A model generated the notes under the pieces. That model searched no databases, was not told the origin of the DNA, and saw only the letters and a program-made list of their open reading frames with translations. From Candidatus Ornithomonoglobus merdipullorum (GTDB taxonomy: Bacteria; Bacillota; Clostridia; UBA1381), in NCBI GenBank assembly GCA_018714695.1, contig DVNB01000083.1, positions 1 to 64,000 of the forward strand: 64,000 bases of DNA. The letters are read 5' to 3'. The position numbers and the translations under genes are program-made. Shown one piece after another: positions 32,736-41,057 of this stretch. Numbering within the stretch: the stretch's first letter is position 1; each line of letters begins with the position of its first letter.

Positions 32736-35423
32736 ATGAAATGGACAAAGTTTTTCAAGAATACAGTGAGTATCGCGGCAGCGGCGGCAGCGCTTTTTAC
32801 GGCAATTGCGCTCCCATCCCCGAACCGCGCTGCGGCTGCCGGGGAAGATCAGGTTTCAGATTTACCAACAAAGCTTATGAACGGTGATTTTGAATGGCCG
32901 AATATTGACACGGCGTTGGAGAAGGCTAGTATAGATGCAAACAGCAGCGGAACCACGAGCGGAACGTATCGCGGAACGTATCGCGATTATTCGATATCAA
33001 ATAATGATACCGAGGATACGGATATCATTTTCAGACGGCACCGCATTAGCTCGGGCGGGTGGTGGAATCCGACATATACCAATTATGATGATCCGTGGTT
33101 CGTGACCACGCGTTCTATATATGACGATATTTCTTCCGATCAATCCTCGGATCACGATAAACGCGAGTTTTACTGGAAGACTACCGCGTCAGATGACAGG
33201 ATAGAGCTTGCGGCGGCACGAGATATACGATCTTGGGATGGTGGTAGCACAGTAGGTTATTTCAGAGACGGGAACACTGAAACGAGGACGAATGAGGCGG
33301 CAAGCGGCGGTCAGTTCGCGGAGCTTGTGGCTACAGAACAGTCTTCGCTTTACCAGACCATACAGACTGCCGAGGACAATGTTCTCACATGGAGGCTTGA
33401 TCACCGTGCCAGAACCAGTACAGGAGGCATGGATTCCATGGCGGTGTTCATCGGTCCTAAACAGGACGGACTGAAAAAAGCGAGTGAGTCCGCGCAGGAT
33501 GTATTCAGCGCAATGGTCGATCTGATCAGAGAAAATCCCGGAGAGACAACGCAGCCGGGGATGTCGGTGGCGGCAAGAAAGATCTATTCGGCAAAAATAA
33601 GTGACGGTATGAAAATAACAGATGCCGATGTCAGCAATAATAAAACCGATCACTGCGATCAGGAATGGACCTGCTGGATAATAACGAGTGATGACATGTC
33701 GTGGCAGGAGTACAGCGGTACTTATAAAGTGCCGGAGGGACAGAACGCAACTACATTTGCTTTTGCGGCGCTTAACAGAGCTGCCGCCAATCCTGAAGGA
33801 AACTGTCTTGATAACATTGTGTTCGGAATACAGTATCCGCTTACTGTTACAGCAACAGCAGGCGGGACCGGCACCGTATCCGGCGGCGGCATTTCAAATG
33901 CTGAGGTCTCACACGGCAATGCGTATAACGGAAGCGCAAATGAGGGCGAAACCGTTACAATAACAGCGAGACCTAATGATGCTAATCACAAATTTGTCGG
34001 CGCGACGGTTAACGGCAATTATGTCAGGATAGGAGAAAACGGATTCGTTCAGCAGCAGGATGGTTCGTACACGTATCAGCTGACAATGGATGGAGCCAAA
34101 AATGTCGAGCTGATATTCGCCTCCGTTGGCTATGTCACATATGATCTTAACGGCGGAACCTGGGATAGCGATATCCAAACTTCATACGAACTGGATAGCT
34201 TGCTAAATAACGATTTTGAGCAGAAAAATGAGCCCGAACTGACGGGCAGTAGATTCCTTCACTGGGAGGTGTACGCGGCAAACGGCACGGACTCGTTAAA
34301 TGGTAAAGTATATACTCCCCATACAATAACGTATACGGTGGATGAGGGTGACTGGTGGAATCCATGGGATGATGATACGCATACGTTCACGATCACCGAC
34401 AGCAGCGGAGAAAAGGTTATTGAGATAGAAGACGGTGCTGACGAGTATGCGATAGTGCTTCGCGCGGTATATACTCACACTGTAGACGCCGTATCCTGCA
34501 CGAAATATTTCGCCTCAAACGATGCTAATCATAAAGATGCCACGGGAGGCTCGGTCACGATCAAAAAAAATACTGACACGACCTCAAATACCGATACGGG
34601 ATCTATATCGGTAGAAAACGGTGATTCATTCACGGTAACGGCAACGCCGAACGAAGGGTTTGAGGTTGATTCATGGTGGTATTCATATATTGATGACAAT
34701 GAAAACGAGGTGCTCGAGTTGATACCTGACGCTTCCGGCGATTCATACACAGCAACGTATAACGGGAGCCGAAATGTAACGATACATGCTCAGTTTGCGG
34801 AATTGCCCATAGGTCCGTATCTGTCTGTGGTAGCAGAGAACGAAGAGACACGGAAACAGCTTGATGAAAAGGGTATAGAGTCAGAGCATGGTCATGTTAA
34901 AGGAAACGGATCAGACACGCCTGTGAGTAAGCTTTACGGCGGTGAGAAATACGGCAATACGATCTCTACCGGATTTTTTGCAAAACGCAAGTTTGAAGGT
35001 GCCACTGTTGATCTCAGCGGTACATGGTCGATAAATATTCCTGCGAACGGGACATATTTCAAGATAGCTGTTGAAGATGTAAATAGTTATGAGCATATAA
35101 ATAAAACGCCCGTATTGGGTGATGATAAGGCGGAATACAACAGCGGCGCGATCTATAAAGCGGCTGATAATACAGAAAACAATTATAATAGGCAGGTGCA
35201 ATTCTACGTTGATGGTCCTACGGTCAGCGGAAATTCTGAGATCATCTTCGGGATAATAGTCGATAACCTTTACGCCCCGAATGCGCAGGCAGGTTTCAGG
35301 CTTGGAGATAATACAGCGGGACTTGGCGAGCTCAACGAGAGCAATTCAGTTACAGTGACCGAGCAAAATAAATATGATCCGACAGCGCTTGACAATTTGT
35401 CGGATACGCAAACTATAGACTAA
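32736..35423 (+). CDS. Large secreted repeat protein (InlB B-repeat-like)
   Basis: An 895-residue exported protein. Start ATG 32736 with GAGGAGATG upstream; the open frame begins 15 codons earlier. Signal peptide about 1-36 (MKWTKFFKNTVS, Ala-rich core, cut near AAAA-GED). Residues about 45-370 form a Trp/Asp-rich domain (LMNGDFEWPN, SGGWWNPTYTNYDDPWF, GGQFAELVATEQSSLYQTI) resembling carbohydrate-binding beta-sandwich modules of clostridial surface proteins. Residues about 380-700 contain three repeats of InlB/bacterial-repeat type (VTATAGGTGTVSGGG, GYVTYDLNGGTWDS, SFTVTATPNEGFEVDSWW). The last 180 residues are a further unknown beta domain. There is no LPXTG, TM anchor or SLH domain, so it is secreted or held by another protein. 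It forms an operon with the small peptide gene downstream. Confidence 0.75.
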   Translation: MKWTKFFKNTVSIAAAAAALFTAIALPSPNRAAAAGEDQVSDLPTKLMNGDFEWPNIDTALEKASIDANSSGTTSGTYRGTYRDYSISNNDTEDTDIIFRRHRISSGGWWNPTYTNYDDPWFVTTRSIYDDISSDQSSDHDKREFYWKTTASDDRIELAAARDIRSWDGGSTVGYFRDGNTETRTNEAASGGQFAELVATEQSSLYQTIQTAEDNVLTWRLDHRARTSTGGMDSMAVFIGPKQDGLKKASESAQDVFSAMVDLIRENPGETTQPGMSVAARKIYSAKISDGMKITDADVSNNKTDHCDQEWTCWIITSDDMSWQEYSGTYKVPEGQNATTFAFAALNRAAANPEGNCLDNIVFGIQYPLTVTATAGGTGTVSGGGISNAEVSHGNAYNGSANEGETVTITARPNDANHKFVGATVNGNYVRIGENGFVQQQDGSYTYQLTMDGAKNVELIFASVGYVTYDLNGGTWDSDIQTSYELDSLLNNDFEQKNEPELTGSRFLHWEVYAANGTDSLNGKVYTPHTITYTVDEGDWWNPWDDDTHTFTITDSSGEKVIEIEDGADEYAIVLRAVYTHTVDAVSCTKYFASNDANHKDATGGSVTIKKNTDTTSNTDTGSISVENGDSFTVTATPNEGFEVDSWWYSYIDDNENEVLELIPDASGDSYTATYNGSRNVTIHAQFAELPIGPYLSVVAENEETRKQLDEKGIESEHGHVKGNGSDTPVSKLYGGEKYGNTISTGFFAKRKFEGATVDLSGTWSINIPANGTYFKIAVEDVNSYEHINKTPVLGDDKAEYNSGAIYKAADNTENNYNRQVQFYVDGPTVSGNSEIIFGIIVDNLYAPNAQAGFRLGDNTAGLGELNESNSVTVTEQNKYDPTALDNLSDTQTID

Positions 35424-35485
35424 TAGGGAATACTGCATCAAAACGGCAGTCTGAGGAGACTAACATAAAAGGAGGAATGCACATC

Positions 35486-35689
35486 ATGGTGAAATATGAC
35501 ACTCCAAATATAGAGATAACTTATTTTGATGAGCTTATAGGCATGACCAATACTGCCATGGTCTCTGATCCAACAAGGACCGCAGCTCAGAATATGAATG
35601 AGGCCGCATTTATGCAGAACGGTCCTATAAATGCGGCGGCGGCAAGGACTGTGAGAGTGCAGACCATTCTGCAGTTCAACACGGAATAA
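35486..35689 (+). CDS. Small peptide (67 aa), possible precursor or signalling peptide
   Basis: A 67-residue product with an excellent ribosome site (AAAAGGAGG, 10 bases before ATG 35486; ATG 35477 is too close). The opening VKYDTPNIEITYFDELI resembles the short leader pattern K-Y-x-x-P-x-[IL]-E-[IV]-x-x-F-x-x-x-[DE]-[VLI] common at the start of small clostridial peptides of unknown role, some near peptide-modifying enzymes. The rest is Ala/Asn/Met-rich and unlike the leader. There is no signal peptide, Cys or AgrD-like motif. Cotranscribed with the surface protein and followed by a strong terminator. Confidence 0.6.
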   Translation: MVKYDTPNIEITYFDELIGMTNTAMVSDPTRTAAQNMNEAAFMQNGPINAAAARTVRVQTILQFNTE

Positions 35690-35726
35690 TTGACACAGGG
35701 AGAACAGTAAACGGATATGATCACCT

Positions 35727-35769
35727 AAAAAGGCTGAGATCTGCCACATAGCATGGATCTCAGCCTTTT
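35727..35769. terminator. Bidirectional terminator
   Basis: AAAAGGCTGAGATC pairs perfectly with GATCTCAGCCTTTT across a 14-nt loop, with T-runs on both strands; it separates the peptide gene from the convergent purF-like gene. Confidence 0.9.
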
Positions 35770-35830
35770 CATCCATTTATTACAGCCTTATTTTAATCAC
35801 GTCATATGATCGAGTGACCTTGCAATTTTA

Positions 35831-37252
35831 TTATTCTTTTCCGTTCCAGCAGTATGTGCAGAGCTTGCATGGATCTATCTCGACCGAGTCTATCAGATCG
35901 TCAAGTCTGGTATACGCCAGAGTTGTGAAATGCAGCTTCTCACCGATCGTTTTGACCATTTTCTTGTATTCCTTGCTTTCGGGATCGGCATATTTCTGAA
36001 GCGTCTCCTCATCCGGCTCTCCGCCTTCAAGCTCCTTTATAACGCGGCGCGTTATCAGCTCCATCTCGGATTTCGATCTCGAGAAATTAAGGTATTTGCA
36101 GCCATAGAGAAGGGGAGGACAGCCTGTCCTTATGTGGACCTCCTTAGCGCCGCTCTCGTAGAGAAACTCGGTGGTCTCCCTGAGCTGTGTGCCGCGGACG
36201 ATGGAATCGTCGATAAGCAGAAGTTTCTTGTCCTTTATCAAATCGTGTATCGGTATAAGCTTCATCTTCGCTATAAGATCTCTCTTGCTCTGATGCGTGG
36301 GCATGAACGAGCGCGGCCATGTCGGAGTGTATTTTACGAACGGACGCGAGAATTTTATTCCCGACGCGTTTGCGTAGCCCACCGCATGGGCGATGCCCGA
36401 ATCAGGAACGCCCGCGACGTTGTCGGGAGCGATGTCCCCGAGCTCTTCCTTGTCACGCTCCGCAAGATGCTTGCCGCAGTTGTAGCGCATCCTCTCGACG
36501 CTTATTCCTTCATATGAGGATGACGGGTAGCCGTAGTAGACCCATAGGAACGTGCATATCTTCATATCCTTGCCGGGTGTGACCAGCGTCTTGACGCCGT
36601 CAGGTGTCATCACAGCGATCTCGCCGGGCCCCAGCTCACGGTTATCTGTATAGCCGAGGTTCAGATATGCAAAGCTTTCAAAGCTTGCGCAGTAGCCTTC
36701 ATCCTTCTTTCCTGTGCAGATAGGAGTTCTTCCGTGCTTATCGCGCACAAGGTATATTCCTTTCGGAGTGAGTATCATCATACTCATCGAGCCGTCAATT
36801 ATCTCCTGCGCGTAACGGATGCCTTCGATAAAGTTTTCCTTACGGTTTATTATCGCCGCAACTAGCTCCGTCTGGTTTATGTCTCCGCCCTGCATCTCAA
36901 AGAAATGCGTGTGCTCCTTTATTATATCGTTTACGATCTCGTCGGAATTGTTTATCTTGCCGACGGTCGTGATGGCAAACGTGCCGTGGTGCGAGCGAAC
37001 GAGTATAGGCTGAGCCTCAAAATCGGAGATACATCCGATGCCCAGCTCTCCGTGCATCGAGTTCGATTCGCTTGTGAACTTTGTCCTGAACGGAGCGTTC
37101 TCGATGTTGTGTATTGCCTTGTCAAAGCCGTTCTCGCTGCTGTATACCGCCATGCCGGCGCGGCGCGTGCCGAGATGCGAATGGTAGTCAGTGCCAAAAA
37201 ACAGATCGAAAACACAGTCTCCCTTTAATGCTGTACCGAAAAAACCGCCCAT
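35831..37252 (-). CDS. PurF-like amidophosphoribosyltransferase lacking the N-terminal Cys
   Basis: A 473-residue homolog of glutamine PRPP amidotransferase. The PRPP loop LLLIDDSIVRGTQLRE and flanking residues are intact. Cysteines in positions corresponding to the Fe4S4 ligands of the B. subtilis enzyme can be seen (CTFLW, CKYLNFSRS, CKLCTYC). The N-terminus, however, is MGGFFGTALKGDCVFDLFFG: Gly-Gly replaces the Cys that is exposed as residue 1 in PurF (normally MCGIxG). The glutaminase should be inactive. Such MGGFFG proteins form a subfamily in Bacteroidetes and Firmicutes; an ammonia-dependent or different phosphoribosyl transfer role is possible. It is alone, away from other pur genes, with its own promoter. 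Confidence 0.8.
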   Translation of the reverse strand: MGGFFGTALKGDCVFDLFFGTDYHSHLGTRRAGMAVYSSENGFDKAIHNIENAPFRTKFTSESNSMHGELGIGCISDFEAQPILVRSHHGTFAITTVGKINNSDEIVNDIIKEHTHFFEMQGGDINQTELVAAIINRKENFIEGIRYAQEIIDGSMSMMILTPKGIYLVRDKHGRTPICTGKKDEGYCASFESFAYLNLGYTDNRELGPGEIAVMTPDGVKTLVTPGKDMKICTFLWVYYGYPSSSYEGISVERMRYNCGKHLAERDKEELGDIAPDNVAGVPDSGIAHAVGYANASGIKFSRPFVKYTPTWPRSFMPTHQSKRDLIAKMKLIPIHDLIKDKKLLLIDDSIVRGTQLRETTEFLYESGAKEVHIRTGCPPLLYGCKYLNFSRSKSEMELITRRVIKELEGGEPDEETLQKYADPESKEYKKMVKTIGEKLHFTTLAYTRLDDLIDSVEIDPCKLCTYCWNGKE

Positions 37253-37294
37253 ATTTTTCTTCCTTTCACGTATCTTAGAATTAATTGCAACAGT

Positions 37295-37323
37295 ATTTTA
37301 TCATAAACCTTCATCAGTTTCAA
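37295..37323 (-). promoter_or_regulatory. Promoter of the purF-like gene
   Basis: Minus-strand TTGAAA (37323-37318) and TAAAAT (37300-37295) with 17 bp spacing. Confidence 0.7.
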
Positions 37324-37327
37324 TAGG

Positions 37328-38566
37328 CTAATTCGACAAATTATCCCCGGATTTTTCGGTATCAGCCGTGTCGCTGTCCGGCGGAGATATCTGAGCTTCA
37401 AGCTGTCCCGATTCCTCCGCGATCTTCATCTCACGGTGCTCCGTCGCCTCACGGACGAGCGTGTAGAGCGCGGAAGCGGTGGGTACGCCTATAAGCATTC
37501 CCAGGGGACCGCCGATGGATCCGCCGACAGTTACGGCGGCAAGCACCCACATAGCAGGAAGTCTTATGGACGCTCCAACGACCTTCGGGTAAATAAGATT
37601 TCCCTCTATCTGCTGCAAAACGAGCAGGAATATGACAAAGATCACGGTCTTTATGGGATCTACAGCAAGTATCATAAACGCGCCTACTATCGTTCCTATG
37701 AACGCGCCTATTACCGGTATCAGCGCTGTGACTCCGACAAGCGCGCTTATCATAGGCACATACGGGAGCCTCAGGATCATCATCCCGACAGCGCAGAGCG
37801 AGCCCAGTATCAGTGCCTCGGTCGTCTGTGCGGTTATGAAGTTTTTGAATGTTTCACAGAACACCGAAGCCACATGCTGCGAATAGCGGGAAATCCTCGA
37901 AGGAAGCCACGCATTCATCAGTCTTCGCGCCTGCGACTGGAGCTTTTCCTTATGGAAAAGCGAGTATATCGAGAACACCGTTCCCACAACGAAATTGAGA
38001 AGCCCGCCCGCGACCGAACCGACGGTGCCGAGCGCGGTGTTCATAAAATCGCCGCTGTAGGTTCTTAAGATAGAGTTGATCGCGTCTCTTGCCGAGTTCC
38101 AGTCAATATCAAAGAAGTTGGCGAGATAATCCCCGAACGGAAGATCCTCAAGCGGCATGCTCGATTCGAGTGTTGCCAGTTTGTCGATCAGGTCCAGGAG
38201 CATATTAGCCAAAAGCGGAACGGCATTTATAAGCTCCGGTATTACCAGCGCCGCTACGAGCATGAATATACCGAAGACAAGAAGCTCCGCAAGGATTATC
38301 GCAAGCGGTCTTTTCAGCTTCAGAAGTCTTGGCTTATTTGTCTTTGTAAAGAGCCGCTTTTCTATCGAGCTCATCGGAACGTTTATTATGACTGCTATTA
38401 TAACGCCGACTATAAGCGGCATAAACAGGCCTATTATGTTCGATATTACCGACAGTATCACGTCAAGATTGCTTGCCGCGATGAATATGAGTATACAGGC
38501 AGCGGCTATGCCTATTATCCATTTTGTAAGGCGTTTTATCCTGCGATCGGATCTTTTTGGTTCCAT
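37328..38566 (-). CDS. AI-2E family transporter (PerM/YtvI type)
   Basis: A 412-residue polytopic protein with about eight TM helices and the family's features: the N-terminal triple-helix block (IIGLFMPLIVGVIIAVIINVPM), an amphipathic region with LESSMPLEDLPFG, and the C-terminal LIPVIGAFIGTIVGAFM and PKVVGASIRLPAMWVLAAVTVGG. Members export small molecules or ions; AI-2 transport is shown only for a few. The C-terminal 40 residues are acidic and probably cytoplasmic. Confidence 0.9.
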   Translation of the reverse strand: MEPKRSDRRIKRLTKWIIGIAAACILIFIAASNLDVILSVISNIIGLFMPLIVGVIIAVIINVPMSSIEKRLFTKTNKPRLLKLKRPLAIILAELLVFGIFMLVAALVIPELINAVPLLANMLLDLIDKLATLESSMPLEDLPFGDYLANFFDIDWNSARDAINSILRTYSGDFMNTALGTVGSVAGGLLNFVVGTVFSIYSLFHKEKLQSQARRLMNAWLPSRISRYSQHVASVFCETFKNFITAQTTEALILGSLCAVGMMILRLPYVPMISALVGVTALIPVIGAFIGTIVGAFMILAVDPIKTVIFVIFLLVLQQIEGNLIYPKVVGASIRLPAMWVLAAVTVGGSIGGPLGMLIGVPTASALYTLVREATEHREMKIAEESGQLEAQISPPDSDTADTEKSGDNLSN

Positions 38567-38593
38567 CGTATCAGCTCCTTTATATTTTATCGG

Positions 38594-39283
38594 TCATGCC
38601 GCGCCCTGCGCGCCGCGCTTCTTTATCCGCTTATAGATACAGTAAAACAGCGCGGAGCCGGCGGAAAGCGCCGCTGTCAGTATCACTGAGCAGAAGAATG
38701 CCGGAGAGGCCGGATCGGATATGCTTCCGCCGATGATCGTAGCAGCGATCACGCCGGGCGCCGCCCCAAGCATACTTGCGGCGATGTATTTGCCGTAAGG
38801 TATACCCGACGCGCCGAGATACATGCTTACGATGTCAAGCGGCAGTGAATTTACGATCCTAAGAAAGAATGCGATGAAGAAATCGTTGTCGTCCTGCCAT
38901 TTCATCACCGTTTCGAGCTTCGGATATTTTAAACGCAGCTCCGATACGAGTCCGTGCCCCGAAAAGCGTCCGAAAGCGTAGGAGACCGTAAGGCTCAGCG
39001 CCATTCCCATAAGGCTTACGGCTGCCGCGGTCACAGGATCAAAAATATATCCGCTTACCGCGCACAGCACAAGAATGGGAAATACAATGGAGATACTTTT
39101 TAGAGCAAACAGGAGCAGCAGCACGCCTGCCGCAAGCAGCGGGCTGCTCGGTGTATACGAAAGCAGAGCCTCAGCCGAAAACTCATTGCCGGAGAAATAA
39201 TAGACTGCTATAAGCGCGAGACATACCGCAAACGGGAGAAGTCTCAGAGCTGTCATAAGCTTCTTGTTCTTGAAAAAATTCAT
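38594..39283 (-). CDS. TVP38/TMEM64 (VTT domain) membrane protein
   Basis: A 229-residue protein with five or six TM helices and the VTT/SNARE-associated signature: FPILVLCAVSGYIFDPVTAAAVSLMGM, SYAFGRFSGHG, and FFIAFFLRIVNSLPLDIVSMYLGASGIPYGKY. Related DedA-superfamily members act in lipid flipping and envelope homeostasis. Promoter at 39358-39386. Confidence 0.88.
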   Translation of the reverse strand: MNFFKNKKLMTALRLLPFAVCLALIAVYYFSGNEFSAEALLSYTPSSPLLAAGVLLLLFALKSISIVFPILVLCAVSGYIFDPVTAAAVSLMGMALSLTVSYAFGRFSGHGLVSELRLKYPKLETVMKWQDDNDFFIAFFLRIVNSLPLDIVSMYLGASGIPYGKYIAASMLGAAPGVIAATIIGGSISDPASPAFFCSVILTAALSAGSALFYCIYKRIKKRGAQGAA

Positions 39284-39357
39284 ATACAGATATTCACTTT
39301 CCTTATTAAAAATTTACGCCGGAGCGCCTTTTCGGGCAGAAAAGCCCCATGATCTCA

Positions 39358-39386
39358 ATTATATCATACGTTAAGAAAAAATACAA
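39358..39386 (-). promoter_or_regulatory. Promoter of the TVP38 gene
   Basis: Minus-strand TTGTAT (39386-39381) and TATAAT (39363-39358), 17 bp apart. Confidence 0.65.
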
Positions 39387-39446
39387 TATATTTTAAAAAT
39401 TCTTTACAATAATAAAAGCATAAGGCGTCTGAACTGAAGGGGGAAA

Positions 39447-39484
39447 TAAAAAACGCCCTGTTCACAATATGAGAACAAGGCGCA
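39447..39484 (-). terminator. Terminator of the zinc-ribbon membrane protein gene
   Basis: On the minus strand CGCCTTGTTC pairs with GAACAGGGCG (one mismatch), followed by TTTTTTATT. Confidence 0.85.
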
Positions 39485-39518
39485 TACGGACACAGCCGTA
39501 TCATATTTTCATTATGTA

Positions 39519-40043
39519 TCAGCGCAGGAAACCCAAAGATCTTACGATCGGAGGTTCTTTTGCCTTTCCGCCGCAGACATAGAAAAAACAGATGATCTTT
39601 ACTACCCACAGGATCACCATGCAAATTACACAGGCTATAGGAACTATGAATGTTACGAGCAGTACACTTCCTATTATGGCTAATAGTATGTTCAGTACCG
39701 TGAATTTGAGTGCCTGACGGACATGGAATGCCGCATATGCGGAACGGTTACTGCCGAGCAGAGCGATTATTATCCCGATCGTCCCCGTGAGATAGCACAG
39801 CATTGCCAATACCTTATTGTCGGAAATATCCTTCGCATCAAATTCTGCCGTATGGTCATAAGGCGGCGTATACGCGTAACCTCCCATAGGCTGCTGATAC
39901 GGCGGCTGCTGACGGTACGACTGCTGTTGCTGCTGTTCCTGTTGATTTTGCTCCTGCTCCTGCTGCTCCAGCCGTGTGCCGCAAGCTGTGCAAAACAGCG
40001 AATCGTCCTGCATCTGTGCGCCGCAGTTAGGACATGTTTTCAT
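39519..40043 (-). CDS. Zinc-ribbon, Gln-rich, DUF4870-like membrane protein
   Basis: A 174-residue protein: an N-terminal zinc ribbon with CPNCGA (4-9) and CTACGT (18-23), a Gln-rich linker (about 25-60, EQEQNQQEQQQQQ then Pro/Tyr/Gln), then three TM helices of DUF4870 type (VLAMLCYLTGTIGIIIALLG, AAFHVRQALKFTVLNILLAIIG). The His-Ala/Val-Arg-Gln motif after helix 1 is typical of that family. Function unknown; probably a membrane-associated housekeeping protein. It has a perfect consensus promoter. Confidence 0.82.
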   Translation of the reverse strand: MKTCPNCGAQMQDDSLFCTACGTRLEQQEQEQNQQEQQQQQSYRQQPPYQQPMGGYAYTPPYDHTAEFDAKDISDNKVLAMLCYLTGTIGIIIALLGSNRSAYAAFHVRQALKFTVLNILLAIIGSVLLVTFIVPIACVICMVILWVVKIICFFYVCGGKAKEPPIVRSLGFLR

Positions 40044-40132
40044 TTTATCCCCACCTTTCGTTTCTTACGGTGTCATAAAGACGCCTTTTTGTGTGTATTA
40101 TCCATGATAGGCCGTATATCACGGACACGATA

Positions 40133-40161
40133 ATTATATCACGCATCCGCATGAGTGTCAA
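40133..40161 (-). promoter_or_regulatory. Consensus promoter of the zinc-ribbon membrane protein
   Basis: Minus-strand TTGACA (40161-40156) and TATAAT (40138-40133), exactly 17 bp apart, with a leader of about 80 nt. Confidence 0.75.
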
Positions 40162-40199
40162 CACATATTTGTCTGAGCACCATGTCTTTTGAATGAGTG

Positions 40200-40502
40200 A
40201 ATTTTTGAAGCGTCTGTGCAAGCTCGCGCTGCCTCGACCTCCCTCCAGATCCGCATTGCGGATTTGGGCAAGGGGGTCGAAACGCCTTAGCGTTTCGGGG
40301 GGTTCAAGTGCCGTATTAAGCTGAAGCGGCATAGAGCACAATCACAACGCGGTTCAGCGTGCAGCTCACACTGTGCAGCATAGTGTAAGGCGGCGCTCGG
40401 ACCCCCTCAACACCTTCGGTGTTTGGCGTCGCTTCACTTTGCCGACCCCTTTGCCCGAATTTATTCGCGCGCAGCGCGATAAATTCGGAGGGGGTCAAGG
40501 AG
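40200..40502. repeat. Non-coding inverted-repeat element with several hairpins
   Basis: A roughly 300-bp gene-free segment. The left part has GGGCAAGGGGGTCG (about 40266-40279) and the right part an inverted CGACCCCTTTGCCC (about 40443-40456), matching at 13 of 14 positions. Between and beside them are local hairpins: ATCCGCA/TGCGGAT, CGAAACGC/GCGTTTCG, AACACC/GGTGTT, and CCGAATTTAT/ATAAATTCGG enclosing CGCGC/GCGCG. Local GC content is higher than in the flanks. It resembles a MITE or dispersed intergenic repeat; no transposase is present in the window. Confidence 0.5.
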
Positions 40503-40546
40503 TATCACTGAGGCTCACATTGACTGTGAATAGTAACAAAATATTA

Positions 40547-40882
40547 TTATTTCGCTTCCTTCTTTTCTTTTTCTTCAAGCATTTCTGCATACTCAAGCAC
40601 TTTTTGTTTATTGGTATCGGAAAGTCCAACATATATACGAACGATTTCAAATACACTGTTGAGAGGGACAGATTGAACCGAATGATCATTAGGGCGTTCC
40701 AAGAGGTAATCTACGGTCACATTGAAATAATCCGCTATTTTAATTATAGATGAAATATCGGGTACGCTGACCCCTCGCTCATATGCACTGTATGTTTGAC
40801 GCTTTATGTTCAGCATCTCAGCCATATCATCCTGCGTTACGCCCTTTGCTGCTCTAAGTTTTTTTAATATTTCCGATAGCAT
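40547..40882 (-). CDS. XRE-family repressor
   Basis: A 111-residue regulator: N-terminal Cro/CI helix-turn-helix (ILKKLRAAKGVTQDDMAEML, then NIKRQTYSAYERGVSVPD), a short linker and a C-terminal helical tail ending in a Glu/Lys-rich stretch (EMLEEKEKKEAK), probably for dimerisation. ATG 40882 is well placed after AAGGGGTGG; a GTG at 40891 overlaps that site. It is divergent from a 96-residue gene, and the region between holds five phased operator-like palindromes, one within each promoter spacer. Autorepression and control of the neighbour are likely. Confidence 0.88.
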   Translation of the reverse strand: MLSEILKKLRAAKGVTQDDMAEMLNIKRQTYSAYERGVSVPDISSIIKIADYFNVTVDYLLERPNDHSVQSVPLNSVFEIVRIYVGLSDTNKQKVLEYAEMLEEKEKKEAK

Positions 40883-40915
40883 AAAATCCACCCCTTAAAG
40901 TTATACATTATTTAC

Positions 40916-40944
40916 ATTATAGCAAAAATAATTCATGTTTTCAA
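40916..40944 (-). promoter_or_regulatory. Promoter of the XRE repressor
   Basis: Minus-strand TTGAAA (40944-40939) and TATAAT (40921-40916), 17 bp. The half-conserved operator O1 (40922-40936) lies in the spacer. Confidence 0.75.
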
Positions 40945-41057
40945 TGATAGCAAACAATTATTGCGGAAGTTAAAACAAAGCAAATATTTTTTGCGAAAGC
41001 TATTGACACAGCAATGAGTATTTGCCACAATAAACCCAATAAGCAAATATTAATTGC
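40922..41057. promoter_or_regulatory. Five phased operator palindromes
   Basis: Four 15-bp imperfect palindromes of the form GCAAAnAnTnnTTGC lie at 40950-40964, 40980-40994, 41011-41025 (GCAATGAGTATTTGC) and 41043-41057. A half-conserved fifth (GCAAAAATAATTCAT) lies at 40922-40936. Start-to-start distances are 28, 30, 31 and 32 bp, about three helical turns, placing all on one face of the DNA. One fills the spacer of each divergent promoter. They are the probable binding sites of the adjacent XRE protein. Confidence 0.75.
41003..41031 (+). promoter_or_regulatory. Promoter of the 96-residue gene
   Basis: TTGACA (41003-41008), 17 bp, CACAAT (41026-41031). Operator O4 (41011-41025) sits entirely within the spacer and abuts the -10. 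Confidence 0.65.
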
